A stretch of DNA of 64,000 nucleotides from Clostridium tunisiense TJ. GTDB taxonomy: Bacteria; Bacillota; Clostridia; Clostridiales; Clostridiaceae. Position 1 is the first letter of the stretch; every line of letters begins with the position of its first letter. The notes under the pieces were generated by a model, which was not told the DNA's origin, made no database searches, and saw only the letters and a list, made by a program, of their open reading frames with translations. Shown piece after piece: positions 45,630-54,610 of this stretch. The DNA lies in the NCBI RefSeq assembly GCF_000300195.1, contig NZ_AMQH01000012.1, positions 310,001 through 374,000 on the forward strand. Direction: 5' to 3'. The translations under genes were made by a program, and so were the position numbers.

Positions 45630-45960
45630 TAGTTCAGGTTATTCTTAAAGTACTACTCAATTATAGTATTTGAATGTTTTAAAGCTTAATATACTTACTG
45701 AAAGATAAAGCTACTAAGAAAAATACCCAAGGAGTTATTAAGCTCTGGGGTAACTTTTTAGTGGCTTATTTTTATATGTCTTAAAGTTCAAACTCAACTA
45801 ATAGGCAGGCATTTCTAGCTAAAGCTTACACGGCCTTTAGGTCACAATTGGAAATTATTTTTGACTTAATTTTTATGCAAGTAATGATAAGGTACAGGTA
45901 TATTATTACAGTAATTTTATGGTAGAATAAGTATAATAGTTGGTTTAGTAGATTATGGCG
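45630..45960 (+). repeat. Module A, long form
   Basis: Upstream part AAGCTTAATATACTTACTG, hairpin GCTACTAAGAAAAATACCC ... TTTTTAGTGGCTTATTTTTA (45709-45773), CTAATAGGCAGGCATTTCTA, TTTTTGACTTAATTTTTATG, CAAGTAATGATAAGG, promoter GGTATATTATTACAG ... TGGTAGAAT (45897-45928), AAGTATAATAG, GTTGGTTTAGTAGATTATGG. It feeds the kinase at 45993. Just before it (45540-45610) an unassigned frame reads NLLILAKELGLGVFRLHNE, perhaps a gene end. Confidence 0.88.
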
Positions 45961-45992
45961 TTGTAAATATATTTGATATTTGGAGGGAAACT

Positions 45993-46562
45993 ATGGTTAT
46001 TTTAATTGGTGGAGTTAGTTGCACAGGAAAAACATTGATGGCTCAGAAATTACTAGAAAAATATAAGATTCCATATTTGTCAATAGACCATATAAAAATG
46101 GGCTTGATTCGTGGAAATAAATATTGTGATTTTTCTGCAACCGATGGTGATAATGAACTTACATATAAACTGTGGCCAATAGTAAAGGGCATTATCATGA
46201 CTAATATTGAGAATGGACAACATATTATCATTGAAGGGTGTTATTTACCGCCTGAGCATATTAAGGATTTTGAACCTGAATATTTAGAACAAATAATCCC
46301 TTTCTACATAGGTTTTTCAAAGGAGTATGTTGAGAAGCATTTTGATTCAGGAATTGTTGAGCATAGAAGTGAGATAGAACAAAGGGAATGTGATGATTTT
46401 TATATGAACAAAGAAAATTTTATTAAATTCCATTGGGAGATCAAAGAACGCTGTAAGAAAAATGGTGCTAAATTTTTTGAGATTAATGATGATTATGCTG
46501 GAGAAATGAACAATGTATACAAATGGATGGATGAACAGGTAGAAGCAAAGCGATGGTCATAA
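45993..46562 (+). CDS. P-loop kinase-like protein
   Basis: 189 residues. Walker A GGVSCTGKT at the N-terminus, SIDHIKMGLIRG as the lid/acceptor region and IIIEGCYLPP as Walker B. It resembles small-molecule kinases of the 2-phosphoglycerate kinase or adenylylsulfate kinase-like group. Substrate unknown. GGAGGGAAACT before the ATG. Behind a complete module A promoter. Confidence 0.82.
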   Translation: MVILIGGVSCTGKTLMAQKLLEKYKIPYLSIDHIKMGLIRGNKYCDFSATDGDNELTYKLWPIVKGIIMTNIENGQHIIIEGCYLPPEHIKDFEPEYLEQIIPFYIGFSKEYVEKHFDSGIVEHRSEIEQRECDDFYMNKENFIKFHWEIKERCKKNGAKFFEINDDYAGEMNNVYKWMDEQVEAKRWS

Positions 46563-46619
46563 TAACCTTATTGGAACATAATAAAATTTAATTATATAAT
46601 TCGCAATATTCTAAAAAGA

Positions 46620-46668
46620 TGATTTATAAGTTAAATAAAATCTACTTTTTAAGTTTATAAATCATGGC
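46620..46668 (+). terminator. Possible terminator hairpin
   Basis: ATGATTTATAA and TTTATAAATCAT arms across a T-containing loop, between two kinase genes. AT-only stem, so weak evidence. Confidence 0.4.
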
Positions 46669-46831
46669 AACATTGTAATAAAATAAAGCTAAGTAATTCT
46701 ATGTAAGTAAAATACATAAGAAGTATAATTACCATATGATCTTATTAAATAGAGGCCAAATTTATGACTTTAGTGTGGTAAACGTAGTGATAAGAGAAAT
46801 CAAAAATAAAAATAAAAAGGAAAAATTTGAA

Positions 46832-47440
46832 ATGGAATTTTTGATAAACAAATTGAAAAATGAAGATATTTCTAAAAAAATATATGTTATTGGAATTGAT
46901 GGCTTAGGAGGAGCAGGGAAAAGTACGCTTGTTAATTCCTTAAAATTGCAATTGCAAAGTGAAAACTATTATTCTTATGTGTTACACATTGATGATTTTA
47001 TTCATCCAAAACGTATTAGATATGATTTGTCTAAAGAAGAATGGGATTGCTATTATAATGTACAGTGGAGATATGATTATTTAGTGAAAGAAATTTTATC
47101 TCCTATAAAAAATGGAGAAATAATTGATAAACAAATAGAAATATATGATAAAGAAAATGATAGATATACTACCCAAAGAGTCAATTTAGTTAATGGCTCT
47201 GTATTAATATTAGAGGGAATATTTTTGCAAAGAAAAGAACTAAAACCCTATTTAGATTTTATAATTTATCTTGAGGTATCACGGGATGTTAGGTTAAATA
47301 GAGTTTTAGCAAGAGATGGATATATGGGTGGATTGGAAGATATAAAATGTAAATACGAAAAACGATACTTTCCAGCAGAAGAAAAATATATCTTAGAATA
47401 TTCCCCTATTGAAACTGCGGATTATTTATATTTTGAATAG
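46832..47440 (+). CDS. Uridine kinase-like P-loop kinase
   Basis: 202 residues. GIDGLGGAGKST is Walker A, VLHIDDFIHPKR the substrate-binding segment of uridine kinase/phosphoribulokinase relatives, VLILEGIFLQRKEL Walker B, and RVLARDGY the lid. ATG 46832 is chosen for AAGGA upstream and the domain start; an ATG at 46736 has no ribosome binding site. The downstream VOC gene starts 11 bases later, so the two are probably co-transcribed. Confidence 0.88.
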   Translation: MEFLINKLKNEDISKKIYVIGIDGLGGAGKSTLVNSLKLQLQSENYYSYVLHIDDFIHPKRIRYDLSKEEWDCYYNVQWRYDYLVKEILSPIKNGEIIDKQIEIYDKENDRYTTQRVNLVNGSVLILEGIFLQRKELKPYLDFIIYLEVSRDVRLNRVLARDGYMGGLEDIKCKYEKRYFPAEEKYILEYSPIETADYLYFE

Positions 47441-47450
47441 GAGGGAAAAT

Positions 47451-47837
47451 ATGAAAAATTATACTCAGGTTTATGTGAAAAGTAGTTTTGAAGCGGCAGA
47501 AATGTATTGCGAAGCCTTTGGCGCAGAAATTACATTTGAAGTAAAAAATGATACCGAAACTGCTTATGCACACTGTGAATTATCCGTAAATGGTGAAGGT
47601 TTTTTAGCATTAAGCGAAGCAGTAAACCCTTGTGACATAAACATAGTTCACAAAATGAAATGGGAAACTATGACTTTTAATGTTTTTGAGATGGGAAGCG
47701 AAGAATCGGTTTATAATGCCTTTAATATTTTGAGTAATGGCGGTGTTATTATTAATCCCATTCAGGAAGTTCCATGGAGCAAGTGTTGTGCGACTGTTAT
47801 AGACAAATTTGGAGTGTGTTGGTGGATTGCAATATGA
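47451..47837 (+). CDS. VOC-superfamily (PhnB/glyoxalase-like) protein
   Basis: 128 residues. QVYVKSSFEAAEMYCEAFGA, CELSVNGEGFLALSE, VPWSKCCATVIDKFGVCW: the PhnB-like vicinal-oxygen-chelate fold used by many antibiotic-binding and lyase proteins. The metal-site residues are not all evident, so catalysis is uncertain. AGGAGGGAAAAT before the ATG 47451. Confidence 0.87.
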   Translation: MKNYTQVYVKSSFEAAEMYCEAFGAEITFEVKNDTETAYAHCELSVNGEGFLALSEAVNPCDINIVHKMKWETMTFNVFEMGSEESVYNAFNILSNGGVIINPIQEVPWSKCCATVIDKFGVCWWIAI

Positions 47838-47870
47838 TAAACCCAATAAGCATAATACGAAGCTGACAAA

Positions 47871-48000
47871 TTCCAATTTCTAGAGTTGAAGTAAAACAAC
47901 TTTAGTTTTTATATAAGTAATGAAAAGACATAGGCATATTATTACAGTAATTATATGGTAAAATAAAATTAGTATAATAGTTGTTGTAGTAAATTAATAT
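47871..48000 (+). repeat. Module A, short form
   Basis: Head TTCCAATTTCTAGAGTTGAA with hairpin AGTTG-AAGTAAAA-CAACT and TTTAGTTTTTA, then ATAAGTAATGAAAAGAC and promoter GGCATATTATTACAG ... TGGTAAAAT (47933-47964), AGTATAATAG, GTTGTTGTAGTAAATTAATA. Confidence 0.88.
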
Positions 48001-48160
48001 GTAAGAAATAAGAATTTATTTGGAGGAACTTAATGGAGTCAAGTTAATATACTACCAAATAAAAAAGATTAAAGCAACAGAAATTCCCCAATGGGGTGCT
48101 TTTCTAAGAAAACAGTTCCATTCAGTGAGATATGAGATTTATGTAATAAGGAGAACACTT

Positions 48161-49300
48161 ATGAAAGTAGGAAGAGTAACAAGAGTCTTAATTGATAAAG
48201 ATAGAACAGAAAGCTTTTTAACAATTAATGAAAAAGAGAAAATAGTTATCAGTATATTTTACCAAGCAGATCAAGAGTTTGATGCTGCAGAAAAAGCATA
48301 TTACAAGGACTTATATGAACCAAATAGTGAAGAGTTTATTAAGAGGTTTGGAGACAATAATGAAGAGAGAAAGGAATACTTAAGAACTATAAAGATAAAT
48401 ACATTTAATAATGCTCCAATTACAAAAGAAAATAAAAAGTTTCCAGTTATTTTATTTTCAGGTGGACTAGGTATGGGAAGAGACTTTTATATGTTTAATA
48501 TTGAAGAGTTGGTAGCGAAAGGGTATATAGTGGTAACAGTTGGACATATTTATGATACTGAATTTACTATTTTGCCTGATGGAACAATAGTTGAACAAGA
48601 TGAAGCTGTTAAAGATCATACTAAAGAAGCAAGAGAAAAATTAATTAGTATTAGGAAGAAAGATGTTTTATTTGTTTTACATGAACTTAATAATTTGAAT
48701 AAAAAAGATGCAATTATTAAAAATAAAATGAATTTGAATAAAATAGGTGCTGTTGGTCATTCCATTGGTGCATATACATTATTTGAGAGTTTTAAAGAAG
48801 ATGAAAGAATTAAAGTTTTAATTATGCTTGATGGAAGCTTACAGTATATTAATTTAAACAAAGAAATAGCAGAAGGTAAAAAACTTAATAAACCATTACT
48901 TAACTTTAGGAAGGGATTAAATAAATATGATGAAAGAATGAAATCCTTTATAGAAAAAAATAAGGACAAGTTTGATGGTGAATTATTTAAAGATTTTATA
49001 ATAAGAGAGCATTACACTATAATAAATCAAGAAGAAGGACAAGAACAGTTAATAAAATATTTGGATAAATATCAATCATCAATTAAATTATGTAACACAG
49101 AGCATATGACTTTTTCAGATTGGTTTATAGTTAAAAAAGAATTAAAAAATAATGAAATGATACCTGTAGAAGAAGCTCACAGGATTATTAATTATGTTAT
49201 AGTTTCATTTTTAGATGAATTTTTATGTGAGGTTAATCAAGGGTATACTGATATTCTGAAGAGTGAGAGATATAGTAATCTTAAGTTGCTAGAGAACTAA
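48161..49300 (+). CDS. Alpha/beta hydrolase, PAF-acetylhydrolase/dienelactone-hydrolase-like
   Basis: 379 residues. FPVILFSGGLGMGRDFYMFN, VTVGHIYDTEFT, the elbow VGHSIGAYTL with nucleophile Ser, LIMLDGSLQYI and CNTEHMTFSDW with the presumed His: the platelet-activating-factor acetylhydrolase-like family. No signal peptide. ATG 48161 has AAGGAG seven bases upstream. A TTG-started extension to 48020 covers another GGAGG site with an ATG that stops after four codons, a likely cassette junction scar. Confidence 0.82.
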   Translation: MKVGRVTRVLIDKDRTESFLTINEKEKIVISIFYQADQEFDAAEKAYYKDLYEPNSEEFIKRFGDNNEERKEYLRTIKINTFNNAPITKENKKFPVILFSGGLGMGRDFYMFNIEELVAKGYIVVTVGHIYDTEFTILPDGTIVEQDEAVKDHTKEAREKLISIRKKDVLFVLHELNNLNKKDAIIKNKMNLNKIGAVGHSIGAYTLFESFKEDERIKVLIMLDGSLQYINLNKEIAEGKKLNKPLLNFRKGLNKYDERMKSFIEKNKDKFDGELFKDFIIREHYTIINQEEGQEQLIKYLDKYQSSIKLCNTEHMTFSDWFIVKKELKNNEMIPVEEAHRIINYVIVSFLDEFLCEVNQGYTDILKSERYSNLKLLEN

Positions 49301-49539
49301 TTATATTCACACTTATAAATTTCCAAGTAAATATGACCTACCTTTTCAATTAAAACTAATCCACTAAGCAGCCAGTAGTCAGAGAAAAATGTGACTTGTT
49401 GGATGCTTAATTATATTTCTATTCTATAATATTCAACTTATATGTTGAGAATTTTAGTAGATTCATATTAATTTAAATTTCTTTTGAGCTTTGATAAATA
49501 CCGAGAACTTGCTTAATTCAATAAGCCCAAGTTTATAAG

Positions 49540-49800
49540 AAAACTTAAGCAGCTACTAAGAAAAGTTTCTAAGGAGCTAGTATCCTCAGGGTAAATTTCT
49601 CAGATGCTTATTTTTATTTGTCTTAAAATTTAAATTCAACTAATAGGTAGGCAATTTACAGTTAAAGCTTTAAGGACTTTCAAGTCTTAGTTGCAAATTA
49701 CCTTTGATTTAAATTTTAAGAAGGTTAAGAAAAGGTGTAGGTATATTATTACAGTAATTTTATGGTAGAATGGAATTAATTAGGTAGTACGTTATAGTAA
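49540..49800 (+). repeat. Module A, long form without head
   Basis: Hairpin GCTACTAAGAAAAGTTTC ... AAATTTCTCAGATGCTTATTT (49554-49616), CAACTAATAGGTAGGCAATT, GATTTAAATTTTAAG, promoter GGTATATTATTACAG ... TGGTAGAAT (49740-49771), GTACGTTATAGTAATTTAAG. The spacing after the hairpin is more diverged than in other copies. The 49301-49539 stretch before it has no gene. Confidence 0.85.
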
Positions 49801-49827
49801 TTTAAGGCGAATTAAATGGAGGATATT

Positions 49828-50166
49828 ATGGTAGGAAAGTATAAAGTAATAACTTTGTGCGGGAGTACGAGGTTTAAAGATGAGTTCTTGAAAGTACAAA
49901 AACAATTAACTCTACAAGGAAATATAGTTATTTCAGTAGGAATGTTTGGACATGCTGATGGTGAGTTTGAAAATGTCATCACTCCTAAAACTAAAGTAAT
50001 GCTTGACGATATACATAAAAGAAAAATTGATATGTCTGATGAAATTTATGTAATTAACAAAAATGGATATATAGGCGAAAGTACAAAAGGTGAAATAGAA
50101 TATGCTATAAAGAATGGAAAAAGGGTTGATTATTTAGAGTGCTGTAATGCTTACTCAGTTTTGTAA
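49828..50166 (+). CDS. Nucleoside 2-deoxyribosyltransferase-like protein
   Basis: 112 residues. VITLCGSTRFKDEFLKVQKQ, VGMFGHADGE, DEIYVINKNGYIGESTKGEI: the small pfam05014-type fold with the Gly-Ser-x-R phosphate loop and the conserved ES..GEI active-site segment (nucleophile Glu). Such proteins hydrolyse or transfer deoxyribose of nucleosides or nucleotides. ATG 49828 behind GGAGG. Confidence 0.88.
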   Translation: MVGKYKVITLCGSTRFKDEFLKVQKQLTLQGNIVISVGMFGHADGEFENVITPKTKVMLDDIHKRKIDMSDEIYVINKNGYIGESTKGEIEYAIKNGKRVDYLECCNAYSVL

Positions 50167-50187
50167 TATGATAATTAAGCGACTTAA

Positions 50188-50335
50188 CTAATGAAATTTA
50201 GAGTTATAATAATGTTCTTTGAAAATTGAATAATACGGTATTAAAATATCAAGTAGCAGAAGTACATTGGAAATTAATGCAATAAATTGGTAGGTATGAT
50301 AAACTTTTCTTATGAGTTAAGTCATAGTTGTAATT
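50188..50335 (+). repeat. boxA-like segment copy 3 joined to module C promoter copy 3
   Basis: AACTAATGAAATTTAGAGTT, ATAATAATGTTCTTTGAAAA, TTGAATAATACGGTATT (50213-50242), AAGTAGCAGAAGTACATTGG, AAATTAATGCAATAAATTGG, TAGGTATGATAAACTTTTCT, TATGAGTTAAG. TGATAAACT is the candidate extended -10. It drives the small membrane protein at 50434. Confidence 0.8.
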
Positions 50336-50433
50336 TAATGTGACATATGAAAAATGTAAAACAACATAATAAATAGTAATTTATCTATTAGATTTTAATC
50401 AAGAATTATACTTTTTATGTAGGAGGTTACTAA

Positions 50434-50667
50434 ATGAGGTTTAAAATTAATAAAGGTATTAAAGCAAAAATCTTATTTGGAATTGGAATGGTACTATTAA
50501 TTTGTTATTTGGGAGGCATATTTTATATTTACAATGTTCAAGAGTATAGCCCATATGCTTCTACTGGGGCTGAACTTGATGTTTTAATTCACAGCGTATT
50601 GTTTTTACCTTCAACTGCAATATTCTTTATATTATCTCTTATATTACACATAAAAACAAAAAAGTGA
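50434..50667 (+). CDS. Small two-helix membrane protein
   Basis: 77 residues, basic start, hydrophobic segments at about 11-33 and 50-70, an acidic loop between, Lys-rich tail. AGGAGGTTACTAA precedes the ATG. Not recognised. Confidence 0.6.
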   Translation: MRFKINKGIKAKILFGIGMVLLICYLGGIFYIYNVQEYSPYASTGAELDVLIHSVLFLPSTAIFFILSLILHIKTKK

Positions 50668-50792
50668 ATCGTGGTGTCTATTACGAGTATATAAATTCCG
50701 ATTTGTAAAGTTTATATAAAATAATTTTAGATTTAATTCTATCATATATTTCATATTTAACGACTAAAATTAAAAACCAAATAATTTTTCTA

Positions 50793-50832
50793 AATGCCGT
50801 ATTATTCAGTAATGAATTTTACGGCATTTTTA
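50793..50832 (+). terminator. Terminator hairpin
   Basis: AATGCCGTA ... TACGGCATTTTT with loop TTATTCAGTAATGAATTT. Closely related to 28634-28685. Confidence 0.8.
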
Positions 50833-51128
50833 CGTCGCAATCCAATAACTAACTATACCTTAAAAATAGAGAGTATCCATAGTATTCAATGATACTAAAA
50901 CATGTGTAAATAATACTTTGTAGACAGTATAGCTATACCTGGTATTTATAGTCTACAAAGTATTTGTAGAAATAGACTATTTGCCCTATAGACCAATGGA
51001 TTTGTGTAGCATATCAAATAGCATTTCCTAAAAGCAAATAGAAGAGTGCATTGTTTATATATCAACAAAGTGAAGGTACTGGTATTACTGATGTTTCTGA
51101 TTATAGGTATAGATAACAAATAAGTTAA
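50833..51128. other. Gene-free stretch with a strong inverted repeat
   Basis: Perfect 14-bp inverted repeat AATACTTTGTAGAC / GTCTACAAAGTATT (50912-50925, 50951-50964) around a 25-base centre. No T run follows directly, so this could be a protein-binding site or RNA hairpin rather than a terminator. Nothing else seen. Confidence 0.6.
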
Positions 51129-51339
51129 GACATTAAAATATTCAAATCAAAGTCATTAGAGGCAAATATCATTGAAACACCTGGTTATATCATAGATGCA
51201 AATAATGAAGGAATTTCAGTCGCCACCAATAAAGGTATTCTGATTATAGAAATATTACAGTTTCCAGGAGGAAAACCTCTTGAGGTAAAAGAATTTTTAA
51301 AAGGAAATAAAATAGAAAAGGGCATTGTATTATCATAAT
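51129..51339 (+). pseudogene. Methionyl-tRNA formyltransferase-like C-terminal fragment
   Basis: 70 codons without a start: NIIETPGYIIDANNEGISVA, then KGILIIEILQFPGGKPLEVK and EFLKGNKIEKGIVLS. This is the OB-fold C-terminal domain of Fmt/formyltransferase proteins. The catalytic N-terminal domain is absent. After it, a 34-codon frame at 51466-51570 (MILRPGYRLQ) is unassigned. Confidence 0.75.
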
Positions 51340-51706
51340 CATAATTGATTAATAGTCTATATAGGACTACAATATTATGATTATTGGTCAGTAATATTCT
51401 TAAAGAGTGGTTTAGCTAACAAAATACTTGTATTTTTAGGGGGAGATGAGTAGGAGTGTATACATATGATTTTAAGACCAGGATACAGATTACAAAGGGA
51501 TGGTCAAATGATAAAAAAATATTGCGTTACAACCAATGATGGGAAAAAATGCAACAGTAGAATCTTATAGCTTCAATATAAATAGTAATTTGATTTATAG
51601 GTTATTTATATATACAATCTTTCAGACAAGACAAAACATAGCACAAAAAGTCGGGAACAACCACTTGAAAAGAGATAAGATAAATATACAGACAGGGGGA
51701 GTGATT

Positions 51707-52565
51707 ATGAGGTGGCTTGAAGGAATTGGTGAAGCTATTAACTATATTGAGGAGAATATTACTGAAGAAATTTCAATAGAAAGTATTGCAAAAAAAAGCA
51801 TTTATGTCTCCATTCTACTTCCAAAAAGGCTTTGGAATGCTTTGTGGTTTTACCGTTGGAGAGTATATCAGACAACGCAGGCTTACCCTTGCCTGCAGTG
51901 AGCTTGTTTCCACTAATGAAAAAGTTATTGATATTGCACTGAAGTATGGCTACGACTCACCAGATAGTTTCACAAAAGCTTTTATTCGATTTCATGGTGT
52001 CACACCTACTGCTGTTCGAAAAGATGGAGCAATGATTAAATCCTTTGCTCCACTCAAAATCAAATTTTCATTGGAAGGTGGTTATATTATGGATTACAAA
52101 ATTGTTGAAAAAGATTCGTTCACTATCATGGGGGCATCAAAAGTATTCAAATATGATAATGCAAATACAAAAGTTCCACAGTTTTGGACAGATCGTTATG
52201 AGGCAGGAAATGGAGATTTTGTATGTGGAATGTACGGAGTAAGCATAGATGAGAGCATGGGTTCAGATGAGTTTGAATATTTAATTGCAGATAATTACAA
52301 TCCAACTATAGAAATACCTAATGGTTTTGTTACAAAGATTATTCCTAAACACACCTGGGCAGTTTTTGCTTGTAAGGGCCCAATGCCGAAAGCTTTGCAA
52401 GATGGAAACAAAAAAATCTTTTCAGAATGGTTACCTAACTGTAAGGACTATGAAATTGCAGCAGGTTACAATATTGAAATGTACACCAATATAGCTGATT
52501 ATCCTCAAGGTAATCAAGATGAAAACTACTACAGCGAAATTTGGATTCCTGTTAAGAAAAAATAA
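51707..52565 (+). pseudogene. AraC-family regulator with GyrI-like domain, frameshifted
   Basis: ATG 51707 (GGGGGAGTGATT upstream) begins MRWLEGIGEAINYIEENITE and ISIESIAKK. At the run of eight A (51790-51797) the frame shifts; one A fewer joins it to AFMSPFYFQKGFGMLCGFTV, GEYIRQRRLTLACSEL and the rest of the HTH, followed by a GyrI-like effector-binding domain (DYKIVEKDSFTIMGASKVF ... YYSEIWIPVKK). A combined length of about 285 residues is normal. The downstream part alone has no good start. Confidence 0.85.
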
Positions 52566-52601
52566 CTATTTAAAACAGCATAATTCGAAGTTCATTAAGT
52601 A

Positions 52602-52955
52602 TTCCAATTTGTAGAGTTGAAGTAAGATAATTTTAGGTTTTAGACCTTTCAAATATCTATTTAATTGCATCCTATAATATGAAGGGTTAAATATAAACCC
52701 GAGGTTTACGAGAAAGTTTAAGTAGCCACTAAGAAAAGTACCCAAGGAGTTATTAAGATCTGGAGTAATTTTCTCAGTGGCTCTTTTTCTGCATCTTAGA
52801 TTTAAATTCAAGTAGTAGGTAGACAACTTTTAGCTAAACAGCTTATTTTTCTGTGTCTTAAAATTTAAATTCTACGAAGGTAATAAAAAGGTGAAGGTAT
52901 ATTATTACAGTAATTTTGTGGTAAAATTAACTTACTAGAGTTATAAAAGAAATCT
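52602..52955 (+). repeat. Module A, complete long form
   Basis: Head TTCCAATTTGTAGAGTTGAA with decayed first hairpin, AATATCTATTTAATTGCATC, CTATAATATGAAGGGTTAAA, hairpin GCCACTAAGAAAAGTACCC ... TAATTTTCTCAGTGGCTCTT (52725-52790), AAGTAGTAGGTAGACAACTT, promoter GGTATATTATTACAG ... TGGTAAAAT (52896-52927), ACTAGAGTTATAAAAGAA. One of two copies with every section. Confidence 0.9.
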
Positions 52956-53017
52956 AACTAAAGTGAAACCAGTAATTTATGACGAGACAGATTATTTATT
53001 ACGAGGAGGATATAAAG

Positions 53018-53515
53018 ATGGGGAAAGAACATATATCAGTGAAAAAAATGTGGGAAGATTATTTAACCTTAATTGGTGAGAGTCTTGAAAGTACTAATAA
53101 GAGTTACACTTCATGGTACTTTTGTGATAATGAAAGAAGTGCCAATAATTTAGCGGAATTAGTGAGAGAAGGAACTAAAAGAGGAACAACTGGACTTTAT
53201 GATTTATATAAAATAGATAATGAGGAACTTCCTTTAGTTGATAGTTATAGTGTTATTACAAATTGGAATGGAATTGCCCAATGTATCATAAGAACTAAAA
53301 AAGTAACAATACTTCCTTTTAAAGATGTAAATGAGGAACTTGCAAATATAGAAGGTGAAGGTGATAAATCTTTAAGATATTGGAAAAAGGTACACATGGA
53401 TTTTTTCACAAGAGAATTAAAAGAGTTTGATATGTATTTTTCACAAGATATGTCAGTAGTATTTGAAGAGTTTGAAGTGGTATATAAACAAATATTTGAT
53501 GCAGAACATTCTTAG
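53018..53515 (+). CDS. ASCH-domain protein
   Basis: 165 residues. SWYFCDNERSANNLAELVRE, GTKRGTTGLYDLYKID, LPLVDSYSVITNWNGIAQCI, and LRYWKKVHMDFFTRELKE match the ASCH/PUA-like beta-barrel (the family includes a few RNA- or nucleoside-acting enzymes such as YqfB). ATG 53018 with GAGGAGG upstream; an ATG at 52979 precedes that site. Confidence 0.87.
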   Translation: MGKEHISVKKMWEDYLTLIGESLESTNKSYTSWYFCDNERSANNLAELVREGTKRGTTGLYDLYKIDNEELPLVDSYSVITNWNGIAQCIIRTKKVTILPFKDVNEELANIEGEGDKSLRYWKKVHMDFFTRELKEFDMYFSQDMSVVFEEFEVVYKQIFDAEHS

Positions 53516-53577
53516 TCTATGACATAAGAGTAATTTTCAAAGAAATAGGTCTTGTTTAAATGAGAGGGGAGTTAATT

Positions 53578-53810
53578 ATGGTACCTAATAATATCATTGA
53601 ACAATATGAAGTAAAAACTAATGATATTCTTATGGTATGCTGTGACGGAATGAGCGACTGGGAATCAAAAGAAAAAAATATAAAACTTTAATTGACTTTG
53701 GGTTAAAAGATGGAATTGGAAGTTTGATATCTGAATCAAAGGAACTTGCAGTAAATACCCAAAACTATTTTGATGATATGACTGATATATCCATAAAATG
53801 GGCTGAGTAA
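53578..53810 (+). pseudogene. PP2C-type Ser/Thr phosphatase C-terminal fragment
   Basis: ATG 53578 (AGGGGAGTT upstream) gives YEVKTNDILMVCCDGMSDWE, the PP2C motif with the metal-binding CDGM, then a stop at 53689. In another frame FDDMTDISIKWAE gives the family's final DD motif, to TAA 53808. A decayed C-terminal remnant with at least one indel. The regulatory or catalytic N-terminal part is missing. Confidence 0.7.
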
Positions 53811-53902
53811 ATGAGTTTCTTCAAGTTTTTTTCTTTTTTCTGATTTGAGTAATATGAGTAAAATATTCCGTTATAAATAGTTATGTATAGGGGGAAGAAT
53901 AT

Positions 53903-54376
53903 ATGAATTATAGTAATTATCTTAACAAGGTTTCACAACGTTATACTGGAGTTGATGAAATTCAATTAAATTCACTTGAAGTAAAAAGTATGTATGAAGA
54001 AGTTTTCCAAATGAAATGGCTAGCAACAAAATTAAAAATTTTTTCATTTATATCTTATACTAACAAAATTGATGCTAGCGATATTGTTACTTATTCGTAT
54101 GCCTGTGTAGATTACTCTTTGAAGAATTATAAAGGTTTACCTAGAGGAATGCAAAACGGGATATCAACATTTAACGTACTTGTATCTGAAAATGTCTCAA
54201 AAGAAGCAATAAAATTTGCTACATCAAGACCTAAAAAGCACTTTTCACTTTTTGAAATGCCAATTATTTTTGACTTGACTAATGAAAAAATTTACTACTA
54301 CAAAAATACACCTATGTGGGGATCCATTTATTATAAATACTTTAGGGAGTATATTGAAACCCATTTTAATGTTTAG
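53903..54376 (+). CDS. Hypothetical protein
   Basis: 157 residues, soluble, basic in its second half. It contains YSYACVDYSLKNYKGLPRGM, FATSRPKKHFSLFEMPIIFD and YYYKNTPMWGSIYYKYF. The pattern looks like a compact alpha/beta domain conserved as a whole, but I cannot name a family. AGGGGGAAGAAT precedes the ATG. Confidence 0.6.
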   Translation: MNYSNYLNKVSQRYTGVDEIQLNSLEVKSMYEEVFQMKWLATKLKIFSFISYTNKIDASDIVTYSYACVDYSLKNYKGLPRGMQNGISTFNVLVSENVSKEAIKFATSRPKKHFSLFEMPIIFDLTNEKIYYYKNTPMWGSIYYKYFREYIETHFNV

Positions 54377-54429
54377 ATTATTACTGCATAATTAGAAAGA
54401 TATAAAGAATTAAAGAGGTAGTATAAATA

Positions 54430-54552
54430 ATGCCTAAAGTAGGGGTCTTTGCAGCTGTCTTTGATGAAAAGGACAAAATATTATGCGTAAAAATAATACT
54501 GCGCTTAAAGCCTTATAAAATGCGGGTTTTCAAAATTGGGAGCGAAAAATAA
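54430..54552 (+). pseudogene. Nudix N-terminal fragment joined to a cut module A promoter
   Basis: MPKVGVFAAVFDEKDKILCV is the first strand pair of a Nudix protein. After 22 codons the family sequence ends and the frame runs out at 54550. The Nudix box is absent. Directly behind it lies TATAATAGTTCGTTGTAGTA (54556-54575), the part that follows the promoter core in module A, without the core itself. A deletion has fused the two. Confidence 0.65.
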
Positions 54553-54610
54553 GTTGTATAATAGTTCGTTGTAGTAAATTATTGTGTATTTTAATTAATA
54601 GGGGGATAAA

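Noticed and set aside
51466-51570. 34-codon open frame (MILRPGYRLQ start)
   Set aside because: Has an ATG, but no family resemblance; probably part of a decayed gene.
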